From Nephromyces sp. MM_2019 (lineage: Eukaryota; Apicomplexa; Aconoidasida; Nephromycida), in contig JADHZB010001859.1 of assembly GCA_015657535.1 (NCBI GenBank), positions 11,196-35,329 of the forward strand: DNA of 24,134 nucleotides. Direction: 5' to 3'. Shown piece by piece: positions 10,320 through 21,912 of the stretch (positions within the stretch are counted from its first letter, which is position 1; the number at the start of each line of letters is the position of its first letter). A program made the position numbers and the translations under genes. The notes below the pieces were generated by a model, which saw only the letters and a program-made list of their open reading frames with translations, was not told where the DNA came from and made no database searches.

Positions 10320-11215
10320 ATAACCAGTGTTGTATGTATGTGTGTGTGTAACTTGTGTGAATGTGAGTAACTTATGTGTGTGTGGAATTTGTATGTTTGT
10401 GTGAAATTTGTTTGTTTGTTTGTGTGTTCGGTGTCTATATGTGGAGCTTGTGTTTTTAGAGCTTGTGTTTTTGGAGCATATATTTGTGGAGTATTTGTCT
10501 GTGTGTATGTTTAACCTGTGTATATAGCTTGTGTATTTGATTGATGTATGCAGCTTGTGTATTTGATGGGTGTATGCAGCTTGTGTATATAACTTTATGT
10601 GTGTAACTTAATGCGTATTATTTACGGGTATTTATATAATAGTTGTGCGTGTGTAACTTTATGTGTTTAGTTTAACTATATCTATACAACATCTTTGTTT
10701 GCTTAACTTTGTGTGTGTTATGAATTGTGTATGCTTATATGATATTGGCATGTGTATAACTTTGTTTATGTAATTTTTGTGATGGTGTGTAAGGGGTAGA
10801 GTGAATCTTTGTGTATAGATGTAATTTGTGTGTGTGTGTGTGTATTAATCTTTGTGTGGGTGTTAATATTTGTTTGTCTGTTTAAATTTTGTTTGTGTGG
10901 TATGTACTTATAGGTACTCCTATAATATGAGAGCTAATAAGATATACATTGATCATGTGAATTGCTATGTGTAAGATTAACTATGTAATAGGATGGATAT
11001 ATTTACTTTGTTGTGTGTTGACTTATATATATTTGTTAAAAAAATAATAGTTTTTTATTAAGACTAATTTTATCTATGTTCATTTTAAATATTTTACATT
11101 TAATCTTTTATTTGGTCATGCTTATATATTGACTTTTATATAAATGTAGCTAAGTTTGTGTGTAGACGAGTACGCGTGAATGTGTGTGTTTGTGTGTGTG
11201 CTGGTGTGCGTTTGT
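10320..11215. repeat. T/G-rich simple-sequence tract
   Basis: Dense, degenerate TG, TTTG and TGTA repeats, including about three copies of a ~28-bp unit (GCTTGTGTATTTGATGGGTG-like) at about 10,525-10,590 and TTTGTTTG runs near 10,405. It forms the POP5-side half of the divergent interval. Confidence 0.75.
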
Positions 11216-11690
11216 GTATTGTTTCAAGTTTTAAATTATTTCATATTTTATACAAATTTAAACTATTCAATCCTATTGTTGGGATTATAGGAAATTACTA
11301 TCCTGTCTATTATTAAGATAAGACTATTGTGTATTTAATTTATATACAAGATTGAGGATATGTTTTTGAATAAGCATATATTTTTCATGTAATAAATATA
11401 GGTACTCTAATTAGTGGTTATGAACAATAAAAATTATATTAAAATTAAACTTAAAAAGTAGTAAACCTTGGTTTTAAATTATATAAACACTCTCGATAAC
11501 ATTAGTGTTTGCAAGTTATAAAAATATCTTAGTTCTATGGTAACACAATTATAATAAATTCAAGTTTGTATATTATATTTATATGTATTGAATTTCATAC
11601 TGAATATTCAAATTCTACTAAAATTAAAACATTTTGTTTGAAGAAACATTATATTTATGGAAAAAACACGCATTTTATTTGATCTAAAGA

Positions 11691-11710
11691 TATATGCATA
11701 TATGCATATA
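11691..11710. other. Perfect 20-bp palindrome with two TGCA cores
   Basis: TATATGCATA is followed directly by TATGCATATA, its exact reverse complement. It lies in the middle of the 3 kb divergent interval, between the T/G-rich and A/C-rich halves. It could be a dimeric binding site for a transcription factor, or chance in AT-rich DNA. Confidence 0.7.
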
Positions 11711-11749
11711 CATGTTTTGATAGATATATTTATAATCAGACAAAGCTAA

Positions 11750-13170
11750 ACTACACACACACATAATTTATATAAAAATATGTATGTTTAAATAAACTAT
11801 ATACATATGTAGTGACACTAATTTCCAATTGATGATGCAAGATTACAAGACCAACGACTTTTCAACAAAAAAAAAATTATATTTAATTATTTAGTATTTT
11901 TATTTCTTCATTCCTACCTTACACACATATATACATGTTAATATAAATAATAGATTTCATTTACATAATGCAAAAATTAATAAATTATTTTTATTAGAAC
12001 GTGTGAGTAAAATCTTATATTGTTTATATCTGTTTATAAATGTACATTTTAGCCAAACTAATTGAAGATTAAATTAAAACATAATCATAATATACACACA
12101 CACTGTACACATTTTCTATACAAGAGAGTTAAATATAGACACAACTTATAAACACCTTAAATATATTTTATATATACATAACATAAATACACACAATATA
12201 TGGACACATATAACTGATTATAAATGATTTTTTAATTAATTAGATCTTAACAGCATATAAGGTAATAAGAAAGTTTCAGAACGTAAATTTAATTAATGTT
12301 ATAACTAGTATCATATTAAATTTCATTTTCTAGCTAACTTTAAACAAACAGCTTAAATTTACACACACAATCAGCTGAAATTTATTTATTTAAATTTACA
12401 TACAAAACACAACAAAAATTAGTAAACAAGCTTACTCAATTTTTATTAAACACATTCATGTACTCAATTTTACAAGCACACAAATAGCTATACGAACTTA
12501 AAATTGCATACATAATACTTAATTTTATAATCACCTATACGTATAATTTTACATTAAAGTTTACATATACATAAATTTACAATAACACAATACACAATTT
12601 AACAAAAACACACATAACTAAATTTTATACATACATACATATATATCTAGTCACCCACACAAGCAGTAAAAATTATAAGCAGATTTCAAATTTAACTCAA
12701 AAAGTCAAGGTTTCACAAACACCCTCTTATCAGATACAAATCAAAATTACATATATACACATAAATCCTTCACAAAAATATTTAATTTCTAAATATATGT
12801 ATATAATCTATGCTTATTGGCATACAGAAACTTAACACCAATATATACGATCCCTATATATGCATTCATAATACAAACGCTAAACACACTGTTACTTATA
12901 AATAATTGGATATAAACATATCTAAATTATGCATATACACATAGCTTTAATGAAAATACCTTTAATTTACATATACATACACAAATCTACATATAGGAAT
13001 AGATGAATTCAACATGAATGTATTTAGTCAACACATAGAGATACAGCCTGTACACAAATAAACACAACACACAAACAATCACACATCCTATACTGATACT
13101 ACACCAAAATGACTATAAAACACAAACACTTACACATTAACACATGCATGTAAATTAACTATATACGATG
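11750..13170. repeat. A/C-rich simple-sequence tract
   Basis: Repeated short CACACA, ACATAC and AAACAC runs in AT-rich sequence, leading up to the coiled-coil gene at 13222. It is the mirror-polarity counterpart of the T/G-rich tract at 10320-11215, with lower repeat purity. Confidence 0.7.
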
Positions 13171-13221
13171 TTTAAAACAAAAAATTTATTTATTTATTTG
13201 CTTATTAATTCTTTTTGAACT

Positions 13222-16200
13222 ATGGCGGATTTAACGTCGGAAATATCTTCTATAAGTTCACCCACTTCAAATGAAATTAATTTTGGTAAAAACTCGGATA
13301 AAATAAATAAAATAAAACCTATTGACTTAAGCCCTGCTATAGAGGTATGTGTGTGTGTGTGTGTGTATACGAGCTATGTTGTGTGTGTATGTGTGCGTCT
13401 GTAGTTCTAGGTTTGTGTTTGGGCCTAGCTGTGTGTGTGTGAGTCTAGGTGGGTGTGTGTGTGTGTGTGTGTGCGAGTCTAGGAGTGTGTGTGTGTGTGT
13501 GAGTCTAGGTGTGTGTGTGTGTGTGTGAGTCTAGGTGTGTGTGTGTGTGTGAGTCTAGGTGTGTGTGTGTGTGTGTGAGTCTAGGAATGTGTGTGTATGT
13601 GTGAGTCTAGGTGTGTGTGTGTGTGTGTGAGTCTAGGTGTGTGTGTGTGTGTGTGAGTCTAGGTGTGTGTGTGTGTGTGTGAGTCTAGGTGTGTGTGTGC
13701 GTGTGTGAGTATAGGTGTGTATGTGTTATTGAAGTATAAATAAATAAATATATGCATTAATATACATGCTTATGTGTGTTTAAGTACATATGCGTAAATT
13801 TTTGTGTGCAATGCAATTTATATAGGAACGGAGAAACAGTTTAGAATTTGAAAGGGGTACTAATTTGCAAGGCCTTTTGCAGGTACAAAGTATTGTTTTA
13901 TATATTTTCACGCACATAGATTTATATTTAAAATATGTAATACAAAATAAAATCCACACACACGCATGTGCCTAATTATTTTTACATACAAGCACACACA
14001 TTACTTAATTTTACAAAATTTAATAAAAATATATCAGGATGAAAACTTTGAAAATTTATTGGTGGAATTGGAACAAAATCCCCATAAACAAGAGGAATTA
14101 ATTAATTGTTTACGTTATTTAAAAGATGAGTTAAAAAATAAGGAAAAAGTTATGGTAAAACACACACATACAAACACACACACATATGCACACACACACA
14201 TATATATATACGTTTAGAATCAAGTTATCCAAGATAACTTTGATTTAGAACAGTCTTATAAAAAGGTATTTCAAGAGCGTATACACCAAGAAGTTAAAAA
14301 TCGTAAAGATTTAGAAGATGAATTGGTATGCAACAAATATATTCCAATTTTACTCAAACGCACACACACAACCACTCACACCCACACACATATGATTAGA
14401 AATACAAATGCATGATTATATATATAATAGTTGTATAAATAAGTGTTATATACATAATTACACACATTTAAGCATATATATAGTAATAATACAAAAAAAC
14501 CACACACAATTATACAAAATTAAGCACATGGTGGAGCAAATTATTTTACATATAATTATACATATACACACATAATTAGACACATCCACACACATATATG
14601 AAACATGATGTGTACCTATTATCAAAAATAAATATAAATATATACATTAAACACAAAAACTAGATAATATTTATAATCAAATTTTACAGACAAAATTAAG
14701 GGAAAATGTTGATAAATCAAAGTTAGAGAAATCATTAAGCAGTGAAGATAATCCAAATCAAGTGTGTAAATATACAAATAAATAAATAAATAAATAAATT
14801 TATATGTAAATATAAATTACTAAGGTTACAATGCATTGAAATAAATAAAATATAAAAAAACAAAGTAGTATGTGTGTGAAAACTAATATACATGAATAAA
14901 TCTACAAAACAAAAATGTGTGTATAAATCAATATAGTTAAATAGATACATAAGAAAAAAAATGCAAATAAACCAATATATTTATATAAATGCACAAAAAT
15001 AAAAATATATATATTCATATACAACTTGTATGCATGTCTGTAGGGTAGGAATTTAAATTTAAAAGGCTCTTCAACGTACACACAACAACCGTTAAGTGAG
15101 AGAACTTCTTATCGGAATGTTACATATTTTTCAGACGATAAGAATTCATACACAAACTCACAAGCACACACACACAGACCAAACTCACAAGATGGTGAAG
15201 ATAAATCATATTCAGATGTAGGTTTGAACACTAACAAATTTCTTAGGAAAGAAATATTGGCCTTAAGGCAAATGATTTCTGATCAACAAGTGCACATAAA
15301 AAATTTAGAAAACGAGAAAAGTGAAATAAATAACAAAACAATTCTTGACACACTCCTAGACCCTTTATTAGAGCGTATACGAAAATTACAAAATGAAGTG
15401 ATAACCATCAAGGCTCAAATACCTACTGAAATGGGTGTGTTTATGTGTGTGTGCAGGAGTATAAATGAACATGATATAATGTATGTGTGTGTAGAGTTGT
15501 AGGGGTATAAATGAACATGATTTGTGTGTAGGGTTTGTATAAACTTGATGAGAGTGTAGGTTTTGGGAGATCTGTTGTGTGTATTTATGAGAGAAAAAGT
15601 AAAAAATTGGAGAGAAAATATTGTTTATGTTTTAATTTGAATTGATGGTTTCTCAATATATATATACACATATTAAGCACAAATTCCCCACACGCACATA
15701 ATCTGTTTCCTCCAATACACACATCAGATCCCTCAAGTGAGATGTATGAAAGTAATGATCAAGATTCACGTAAGTGGGTATTGATGTATCCAAAGGAGGC
15801 CAACTCAATGAATATTAAAGATAGTGAAATTCAAACAGAAAATTACAAATCTGAGGGTGAAGATCATCCTACTGTTAATGCGGAGGATTACACACGTACA
15901 AATAAGATCACAGACTTCACACACACCATCAAAACAACACACACAGATGAGTTAGATAAGGGAATAGTACGGAATGATGCACACAAAGGTAGCCTTGAAA
16001 AGGGGAAAAATATGAAGCAAGTTAGAAAGAATAGGAAGTCACCCTTATACAAAATAAAATATGTGGATAAGGCTGATAATATCGTTGAAATTGTACCCGA
16101 GGAAGTGATAATGAATAATCAATCTATAAAGAATAAATTAACTATACCAAATGAAATAAGTAACAAATCTAGTATTCCCTTTAAAACTGTTAATTTCCCA

Positions 16201-17428
16201 TTTATTAGCCCTCTATCACCCAAGACTGATTTTGAGACACGCCGTAGGCATACATCCCTACATAATACAAAAACACATAATGTAGATACACCCATTTCTA
16301 TTAAAAAATATAATCAATCACTTACACAAACAAACACACATTCATTCCTATCCAGAGATCAATTTGCATACACAAATACACCCAAGCATACAAATACAAT
16401 TACATCTACACACATAAATGCACCTACACACACAATTAACCATTCACATGCATTCATAAGTACACATACATCAACAAATACACCTATACCTGCATACACA
16501 GCTACACATATACCAGCACAGACACGTTCAAAGTTGCTAGAAAAATCAAATATAACTAAATCAAGAGAAATACAAAATCACTCAGAATTAAAGGTAACAT
16601 ACACACCATTACCTATATCAAACTTCTCTAATATCAAGCCAAATACACACGAGGTTCAACACACATTTCAAACAACCCCTTTATCAAGAAATCGTGGTTC
16701 GGCGGAGGTAGATGAACAGGGGAAAGGGAAGAGTAATATTTGGTCTAAGAATTTACACTGGGGTAAACACACACAAGGTGTGCATGGTGTGCAGACTGAT
16801 AGAGGTGTGCAGAATGTGCAGGGTGAGAGAGGTGTGCAGAATGTGCAGACTGAGAGAGGTGTGCAGAATATGCAGGGACAAAGAGGTGTGCAAGGTGAGA
16901 CAATGGGTGTGCAAGGTGAAAAGATGGGTGTGGAGCGTGAGTCAAGTGTGCTAAATGTGTATGATAAAAAAATTGAATTAAACAAACGATATTCATTTCC
17001 TGAAATGGTTCAAAATATTAGGTTTAAGATGAAACCTAAGAAACAGCAACAATTAATGAAATATAAGGAATTGACTCTACATAATGAATCTAAACATAAT
17101 AATAATGTAAAACATACACACACTAATGGAAATCACAAACACACTAATGTAGATCACACACACCAAAATAATATACAAAATCAAACCACATCTTCAACAT
17201 CACCATCCAAACATATATCGCATGTACCCTATATAATACATAACACCAAACCCTTTCAAATACAAAAAAATTTCAAGAAAAGTGATGATTTTACTATACA
17301 AAAGGTGTGTGTGAATATAAGTGTGTGTGTATATGTGTAATTTTATGTGTGTAATTATATAAAGATAAATGTAAATATATATATATTTCTTACCCTTTCA
17401 GATTTCATCTATTGAGCTTGAATCATAA
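13222..17428 (+). CDS. Coiled-coil and low-complexity protein of unknown function, 8 exons, 823 aa
   Basis: Exons: 13222-13344, 13826-13882, 14038-14154, 14218-14325, 14690-14761, 15044-15434, 15728-17304, 17402-17428. All junctions have GT...AG and keep frame. MADLTSEISSISS starts the protein at the first ATG of the frame. Residues about 61-160 and 225-288 are Glu/Lys/Leu-rich with heptad-like spacing and are probable coiled coils. Residues about 345-600 are rich in Thr, His and Asn (THTN, THTI) from CA-repeat-like codons. Residues about 640-700 hold 9-residue repeats of the form GVQNVQGER. The last exon adds only ISSIELES. No enzyme motif, signal peptide or membrane segment was seen, and I do not recognise the protein. 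It may be structural, since coiled coils plus disordered regions are common in cytoskeletal or nuclear proteins; that is a guess. Most introns are packed with TG or CA repeats. Confidence 0.82.
13425..13725. repeat. Minisatellite of GAGTCTAGG plus (TG)n in intron 1 of the coiled-coil gene
   Basis: About eleven copies of a 24-28 bp unit: GAGTCTAGG followed by 8-10 TG dinucleotides of variable length. It fills most of intron 1 (13345-13825). Variants GAGTCTAGGAATG and GAGTATAGG occur. Length changes within the TG part suggest slippage after the unit itself was duplicated. Confidence 0.9.
16776..16955 (+). repeat. Coding 27-bp repeats (GVQNVQGER-like) in the coiled-coil gene
   Basis: GGTGTGCAG recurs in frame about every 27 bases, giving the 9-residue unit GVQNVQ(G/T)ER four to five times and then shorter GVQGE(T/K)M units. 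It is the T/G-rich-sense part of an otherwise A/C-rich exon. Confidence 0.8.
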
Positions 17429-18182
17429 AATTATTTTTTTGGCGAAAAACTTAATCATTTAGTTCATATTTCACAAAGGTTATACACACATATATTTCTG
17501 CTGTTTAAAAGTGTTTAAAAAAATGATAACATACATACACATACATACATTTATATACTGTGTAAAAATGTGTACAAACACACACACATCAAAACTATTT
17601 AGAAATTCATACAAAAATCGACAAACACACACACACATTTCTATATTGTGTAAAAATATATATACAAAATCTGGGATATACACACACTTCTAGAGTGTGT
17701 AAAAAATACAAAAATTAACACACTTTTATTTCTTTAGGGTGGATTAAACTTTTTATAACTTATCAGTCAAATATGTCTACAAATGTGTAAAATAATAATA
17801 TTTATTATTTATTAAATTTCTATACTAAAATATCGAAATGGTTTATACAGAAGATGTATTATGTGTATATATATATATATGTCTGAGTGTGTGTATGCCT
17901 AAATATATTGAGATTCTCATATAGTGTGACGAGTAAAAAAATAAGTGAATGCAAGAATAGATTTGTGTGCAAAACCAGAGTTGTGTGTGAAGATAGGAAA
18001 GTGTGCAAAAATAGGTCTGTGTAAAACCAAAAGTGTGTGTGTATACTAAAAAAATGTATATAATTTATGTCTGTGAGTATGTATAAAAATTCTGTGTGAG
18101 CATAAATTTAAAATGAATGTGTATAGCTTAATTGTGTGTGTGTATATTTTTAAAAAAAATATAAGCTATAAGTGTGTGTAGA
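17429..18182. other. Convergent intergenic region
   Basis: Lies between the stop codons of the coiled-coil gene and the mitochondrial carrier gene. The left part (about 17,510-17,700) has CA-rich stretches with TGTGTAAAAA phrases recurring three or four times. The right part (about 17,870-18,180) is T/G-rich with repeated GTGTGCAAAAATAGG-like phrases. No coding exon was supported. Confidence 0.55.
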
Positions 18183-20836
18183 TTAAAAAATGGATGATGT
18201 GTTAATCATTTGTTGTAAAATAACAAATGAAATTCCAATAACTAAACTCTCAGGCAAAAACTTCAATAAGTAACATCCATAGCCTCTATAAGCATCTCTA
18301 ATGCCTTTATTTCTCATCATCTAATGTATGTGTGTGTGCAGTGTGTGTGTAAGTAGTGTGTGTGTGGGTATAATGAGTGTATTTATAGTTTGTTTGTGTG
18401 TATTTTGTATGTATGTAAAGTGTGTGTGTGTATGATATGTTTGTATACATGTGTGTATATATACATAATTGTTTATAAAATTAGTAGTGATTGATGTAAT
18501 GTATACACATATAATGAATTTTAAATAACCAGAAAATAATAGTGCAATTTTTGGGGGGGTTTTGTTTGATTTATAAAATCATATTGAACTCGTCTCCTAA
18601 AATAAATAGGGTATATATATGATGAACTTACAGATAAAGTATTATCATACATATCCACAAACACACAAACACACATTAATTAATAAGGCAAAATATAATT
18701 ATATACAAAATGTGTGTAAGATATTTTTATATTATAGAAACATTAACTTTATAAAAATACAGTTTTAGAAATCTATATATGTATAAATCATCATATATAC
18801 ATATTGTGTATATGCTATTCAATGCTTATATATAAAAGTAGTTTTATATATATATATATCCCTATGCATGTGTGTACCCCAATATGTATATACCCCAATA
18901 TATATATACAACAATATGGATATACCTCTATGTGTGTGTATACCTAAATATGTATATACCTCGGTGTGTATACCTAAATATGTATATACCTCGGTGTGTA
19001 TACCCTAATATTTATATACCCCTATGTATGTGTATAGCCCTATATGTGTGTACACCCCTATGTGTGTGTATACCCTTGTGTGTGTGTAACTTCCATACCT
19101 TAAGGTATCCAATGGGTAGGTTATTGACTGTGCAATTAAACCAGAGAAAAAGCCAATTGCAAGTGTGTGATAAAGGGGGAGTGAGGGTTTGGCTGTAAAT
19201 AATATACGGCTGTCTAATTTCTCGTCACACATTAATTTTTCATTTTCAATGTTACTAATAATATCATCTAATTTAAAATCTTCTAACACACTATTATTAA
19301 TAATATCATTAGGGTAATTAATAGGCCGTTTTGTGTGTATAAAAAATGATTTAAAAAAATCGTGTGTAGCTACAGAAATAGTTATATGGGGAACAAGTGT
19401 TAATAGGCCCAAACTATAACCCCTATACAAACTCAGGAAACCTAAAAAATTAATATAGTGTGTGTGTGAGTGTGTGTGGAAATATGTGTAGAACTTAGGG
19501 AATGAGTGTGTGTGTGGATATGTACAGGGGGTATGTGCCTGTGTGTGGTTTTAAGGTGTCTATGTGTTCTTTAGATGTGTATGTAACTCTGAAATGTGTG
19601 CTTGCCACAAAGTGTGTGTGTTAATCGAATATCAAACACACACACACATATATATATATTTACCAGATGATCGTATAGATGTGTAGAAAAATCTAAAAAT
19701 ACTTTTATCTTGTTTTTTACGCTCAGAAAATTTATTAGGGTTAGTTGAAAAATGTGTGTAAGTTGTGTCCAAAGGATATGAAAATGTTAGGGCTAAACTA
19801 GATGCACACACAATCAAAGGAATCTTTTGGAGTGTTGTATAGTTGCCTATATTTATATAGAGGGATATATAAATATAGGTGTGTGTGTAGGGTGTCTGTG
19901 TTGGGTGTGGGGTGGGGTCTGTGTAATGTGTCTTTAGTCATGTACGAGTTTAAATATAATATATAAATAGATTTGTATAGGTTTAAAATGTATGTGTATA
20001 TATAACGTATGTACATGTATATAAATGTGTGTATTTAACTTTGTGTGTATGTGTCTATAGGAGGGTATATAAAAATTTGTATGTGTGTGTGTGTGTGTAT
20101 ACCTGTTATAAAGTCTTGGGCTGGGTATGCATGTGATGTGTAGAGTTTTTGAAGTGAAAATAGTCGAATTGTATTAGATTGGAAAATATTTATTAATTGT
20201 GGTTTAAATCCCCACCAAAACGATGAAATTCGTTGATTTTTTAATATCCCTGAAATATTTGAGGGGGAATATGTGTGTGTGTGTGTTTGAAGTGTATGTG
20301 TGTATGTGGGATTTGTGTAAAATGTGTGCGTGATGGTTCTGTGAGAATTACATATTGTGTGAAAAATAGATATATATATCTAATATTCATTCAGTGTATG
20401 ATCATCTTTTTATAATATGAACATATCTCACAATGTGTGTAATCATCTCCACTGTATGTAAAATGTGTATAAACTACCTATAATGTGTGTAACTACCCTT
20501 CCTTGCCTCCCCTCATAACTCTAATGTGTGTACTAACTCCCCTCCCTGTTCCCAAAAATATCAAGTGTGTGTGTACATCCATTGTTTACTTAACATAAGC
20601 GATCCTATAGTGGGTGAACTATTGAGGGAGAGTGGGTGTGTGTTCACACACTGAAAACAGGGTTGAAGTTGTTGTATAATTTTAAGTCGGTCAAGGGGGG
20701 CCACTACACATTTACCCAAAATCGTCGCCCCACTCAAACTAATTGCAGAGAAAGTTGTTAGCCTGTAGTCTGATATTAACTCCTTCTTCCTCTTATTTGG
20801 TTTTATACCAAAATTAAACAAGTTTGAAAAATTCAT
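18183..20836 (-). CDS. Mitochondrial carrier family (SLC25) protein, 354 aa
   Basis: Six exons on the minus strand: 20836-20650, 20249-20103, 19846-19664, 19441-19099, 18596-18530, 18320-18183. The family exchanges nucleotides, cofactors or metabolites across the inner mitochondrial membrane through six helices in three repeats. Each repeat should carry Px(D/E)xx(K/R). Seen: APLDRLK (46-52) in repeat 1; YPLDTTY (135-141) in repeat 2, without the basic residue; YPLDTLRRRVQ (281-291) in repeat 3. FWWGFKPQ, LYRGYSLG and AYRGYG match the glycine-containing elements after odd helices. An acidic, disordered insert (about 206-250) lies before the third repeat. The repeat 3 signature recalls the nucleotide/CoA carrier group, but the substrate cannot be set from this. 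The C-terminus LKFLPESLVIGISFVILQQM is a normal sixth helix. Lower-case TG/CA repeats fill most introns. Confidence 0.92.
18866..19085. repeat. Degenerate TATAC/TGTG repeat in carrier intron 4
   Basis: Repeats of 16-30 bp built from CCTAAATATGTATATACC and TCGGTGTGTATA phrases, grading into CCCTATGTGTGTGTA units. It occupies the 5' part of the intron 19098-18597. The open frames across it arise from repeat periodicity. Confidence 0.75.
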
Positions 20837-21912
20837 TAAGTAAAGGGTGTGTGTGTAAATATCTGTACGTCATGGAGGTATGTGTATGTATGTGTGTGTA
20901 GGGTAGGGTCTGGGCTATATAGATTGTGTGTATAGGTAAGATTGGGAATGGGTAAGATAGTGAAAGGTGTAGGTAATATATCTAAATATCTATGTTGTTA
21001 GGATGATTAGGTTATGAGTGTGTGTTTGTGTGGTTGGGTGTGTATGTGTGTGTTTGTGTGGTTGGGTATGTGTGTGTGTATGTGTTGGTGGATGCGTGGG
21101 TGGGTATGTGTGTGTGTGCGAGTTGATTGGGAATAAGTTGATGTTGAAACTAGTATAAGTAGTAGTAATATTTATTTGTCTATATCTACACATATACTCA
21201 ATCTAAGATACTATTTACCCCCCCCACCCACACATACACACATACATCCATCTCCACACACACACACACACAATCACACATACACACAATCACACACACG
21301 CACAATCACACACACGCACAATCACACACACGCACAATCACACATACACACAATCACACATACACACAATCACACATACACACAATCACACATACACACA
21401 ATCACACACACACACAATCACATACACACACAATCACACACACACACAATCACACACACACACAATCACACACACACACAATCACACACACACAATCACA
21501 CACACACACACAATCACACACACACACAATCACACACACGCACACAATCACACACACACACATCAGCAAACACACACACAATCAGACACACACATCAGCA
21601 TACACACACATCACATCAGCAAAGATGGATAGAAATATATATATATAGGTCATTAGAAAAATTTTCAATTATACAAGATCATAGAAATATCTATATTTCA
21701 CACACATGTTTATAAACAAAAAAAACAACTTGTTTTTATATTCATGGACTAATTTAAAAACACGCACGCCTAACAACACACATTACACACACATAGCACA
21801 ACAATTTCTATACTATTCATCTTTTGTTATATCCTCATTTAATTTGATTTTCATGGACGCATTCAATTTTATAAATGAATTTACTCATTTTTTATAAATT
21901 TGAAAAAACAAT
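20837..21912. other. Divergent intergenic region with repeat polarity switch
   Basis: Lies between the start codons of the carrier (minus) and MORN-like (plus) genes. Its left half (about 20,845-21,110) is T/G-rich on the plus strand; its right half (about 21,220-21,625) is a CA array. The switch falls at about 21,120-21,215. A 63-codon open frame at 21706-21897, just upstream of the MORN-like ATG, has no supporting features; it might be an upstream ORF. Confidence 0.55.
21230..21625. repeat. Long (CA)n array with regular AATCA interruptions
   Basis: About twenty units of 14-18 bp: a CA run followed by AATCAC, with CATACACA and CACGCACA variants. The plus-strand open frame here (NHTHTQSHTH-type) is a by-product of the periodicity. 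It lies 290 bases upstream of the MORN-like gene. Confidence 0.9.

Larger units (their letters stand above)
10232..13221. other. 3 kb divergent gene-free region with repeat polarity switch
   Basis: Lies between the start codons of POP5 (minus) and the coiled-coil gene (plus). From about 10,320 to 11,215 the plus strand is T/G-rich with many TG runs. From about 11,220 to 11,740 it is plain AT-rich. From about 11,750 to 13,170 it is A/C-rich with CACACA runs. Each half is therefore A/C-rich when read in the direction of the gene it leads to. No exon, tRNA or rRNA was recognised. A few short coding-like strings (for example near 10,920-10,970) are too small to call. Confidence 0.6.

Noticed and set aside
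10916..10975. Possible small exon (MRANKIYIDHVNCY-like)
   Set aside because: Too short, with no partner exon in frame and no family match that I recognise.
15742..17340. A 532-codon stand-alone gene
   Set aside because: The upstream exon at 15044-15434 joins in frame through the acceptor at 15727, and the last codons before 17340 are a GT-repeat donor; it is exon 7 of the larger gene.
21176..21715. 179-codon frame rich in NHTHTQSHTH
   Set aside because: It is translation of the CA array. It has no splice or start context, and the real gene begins at 21913.
21706..21897. 63-codon frame upstream of the MORN-like gene
   Set aside because: Composition is ordinary AT-rich with no domain. It could be a 5' UTR ORF but cannot be supported as a gene.
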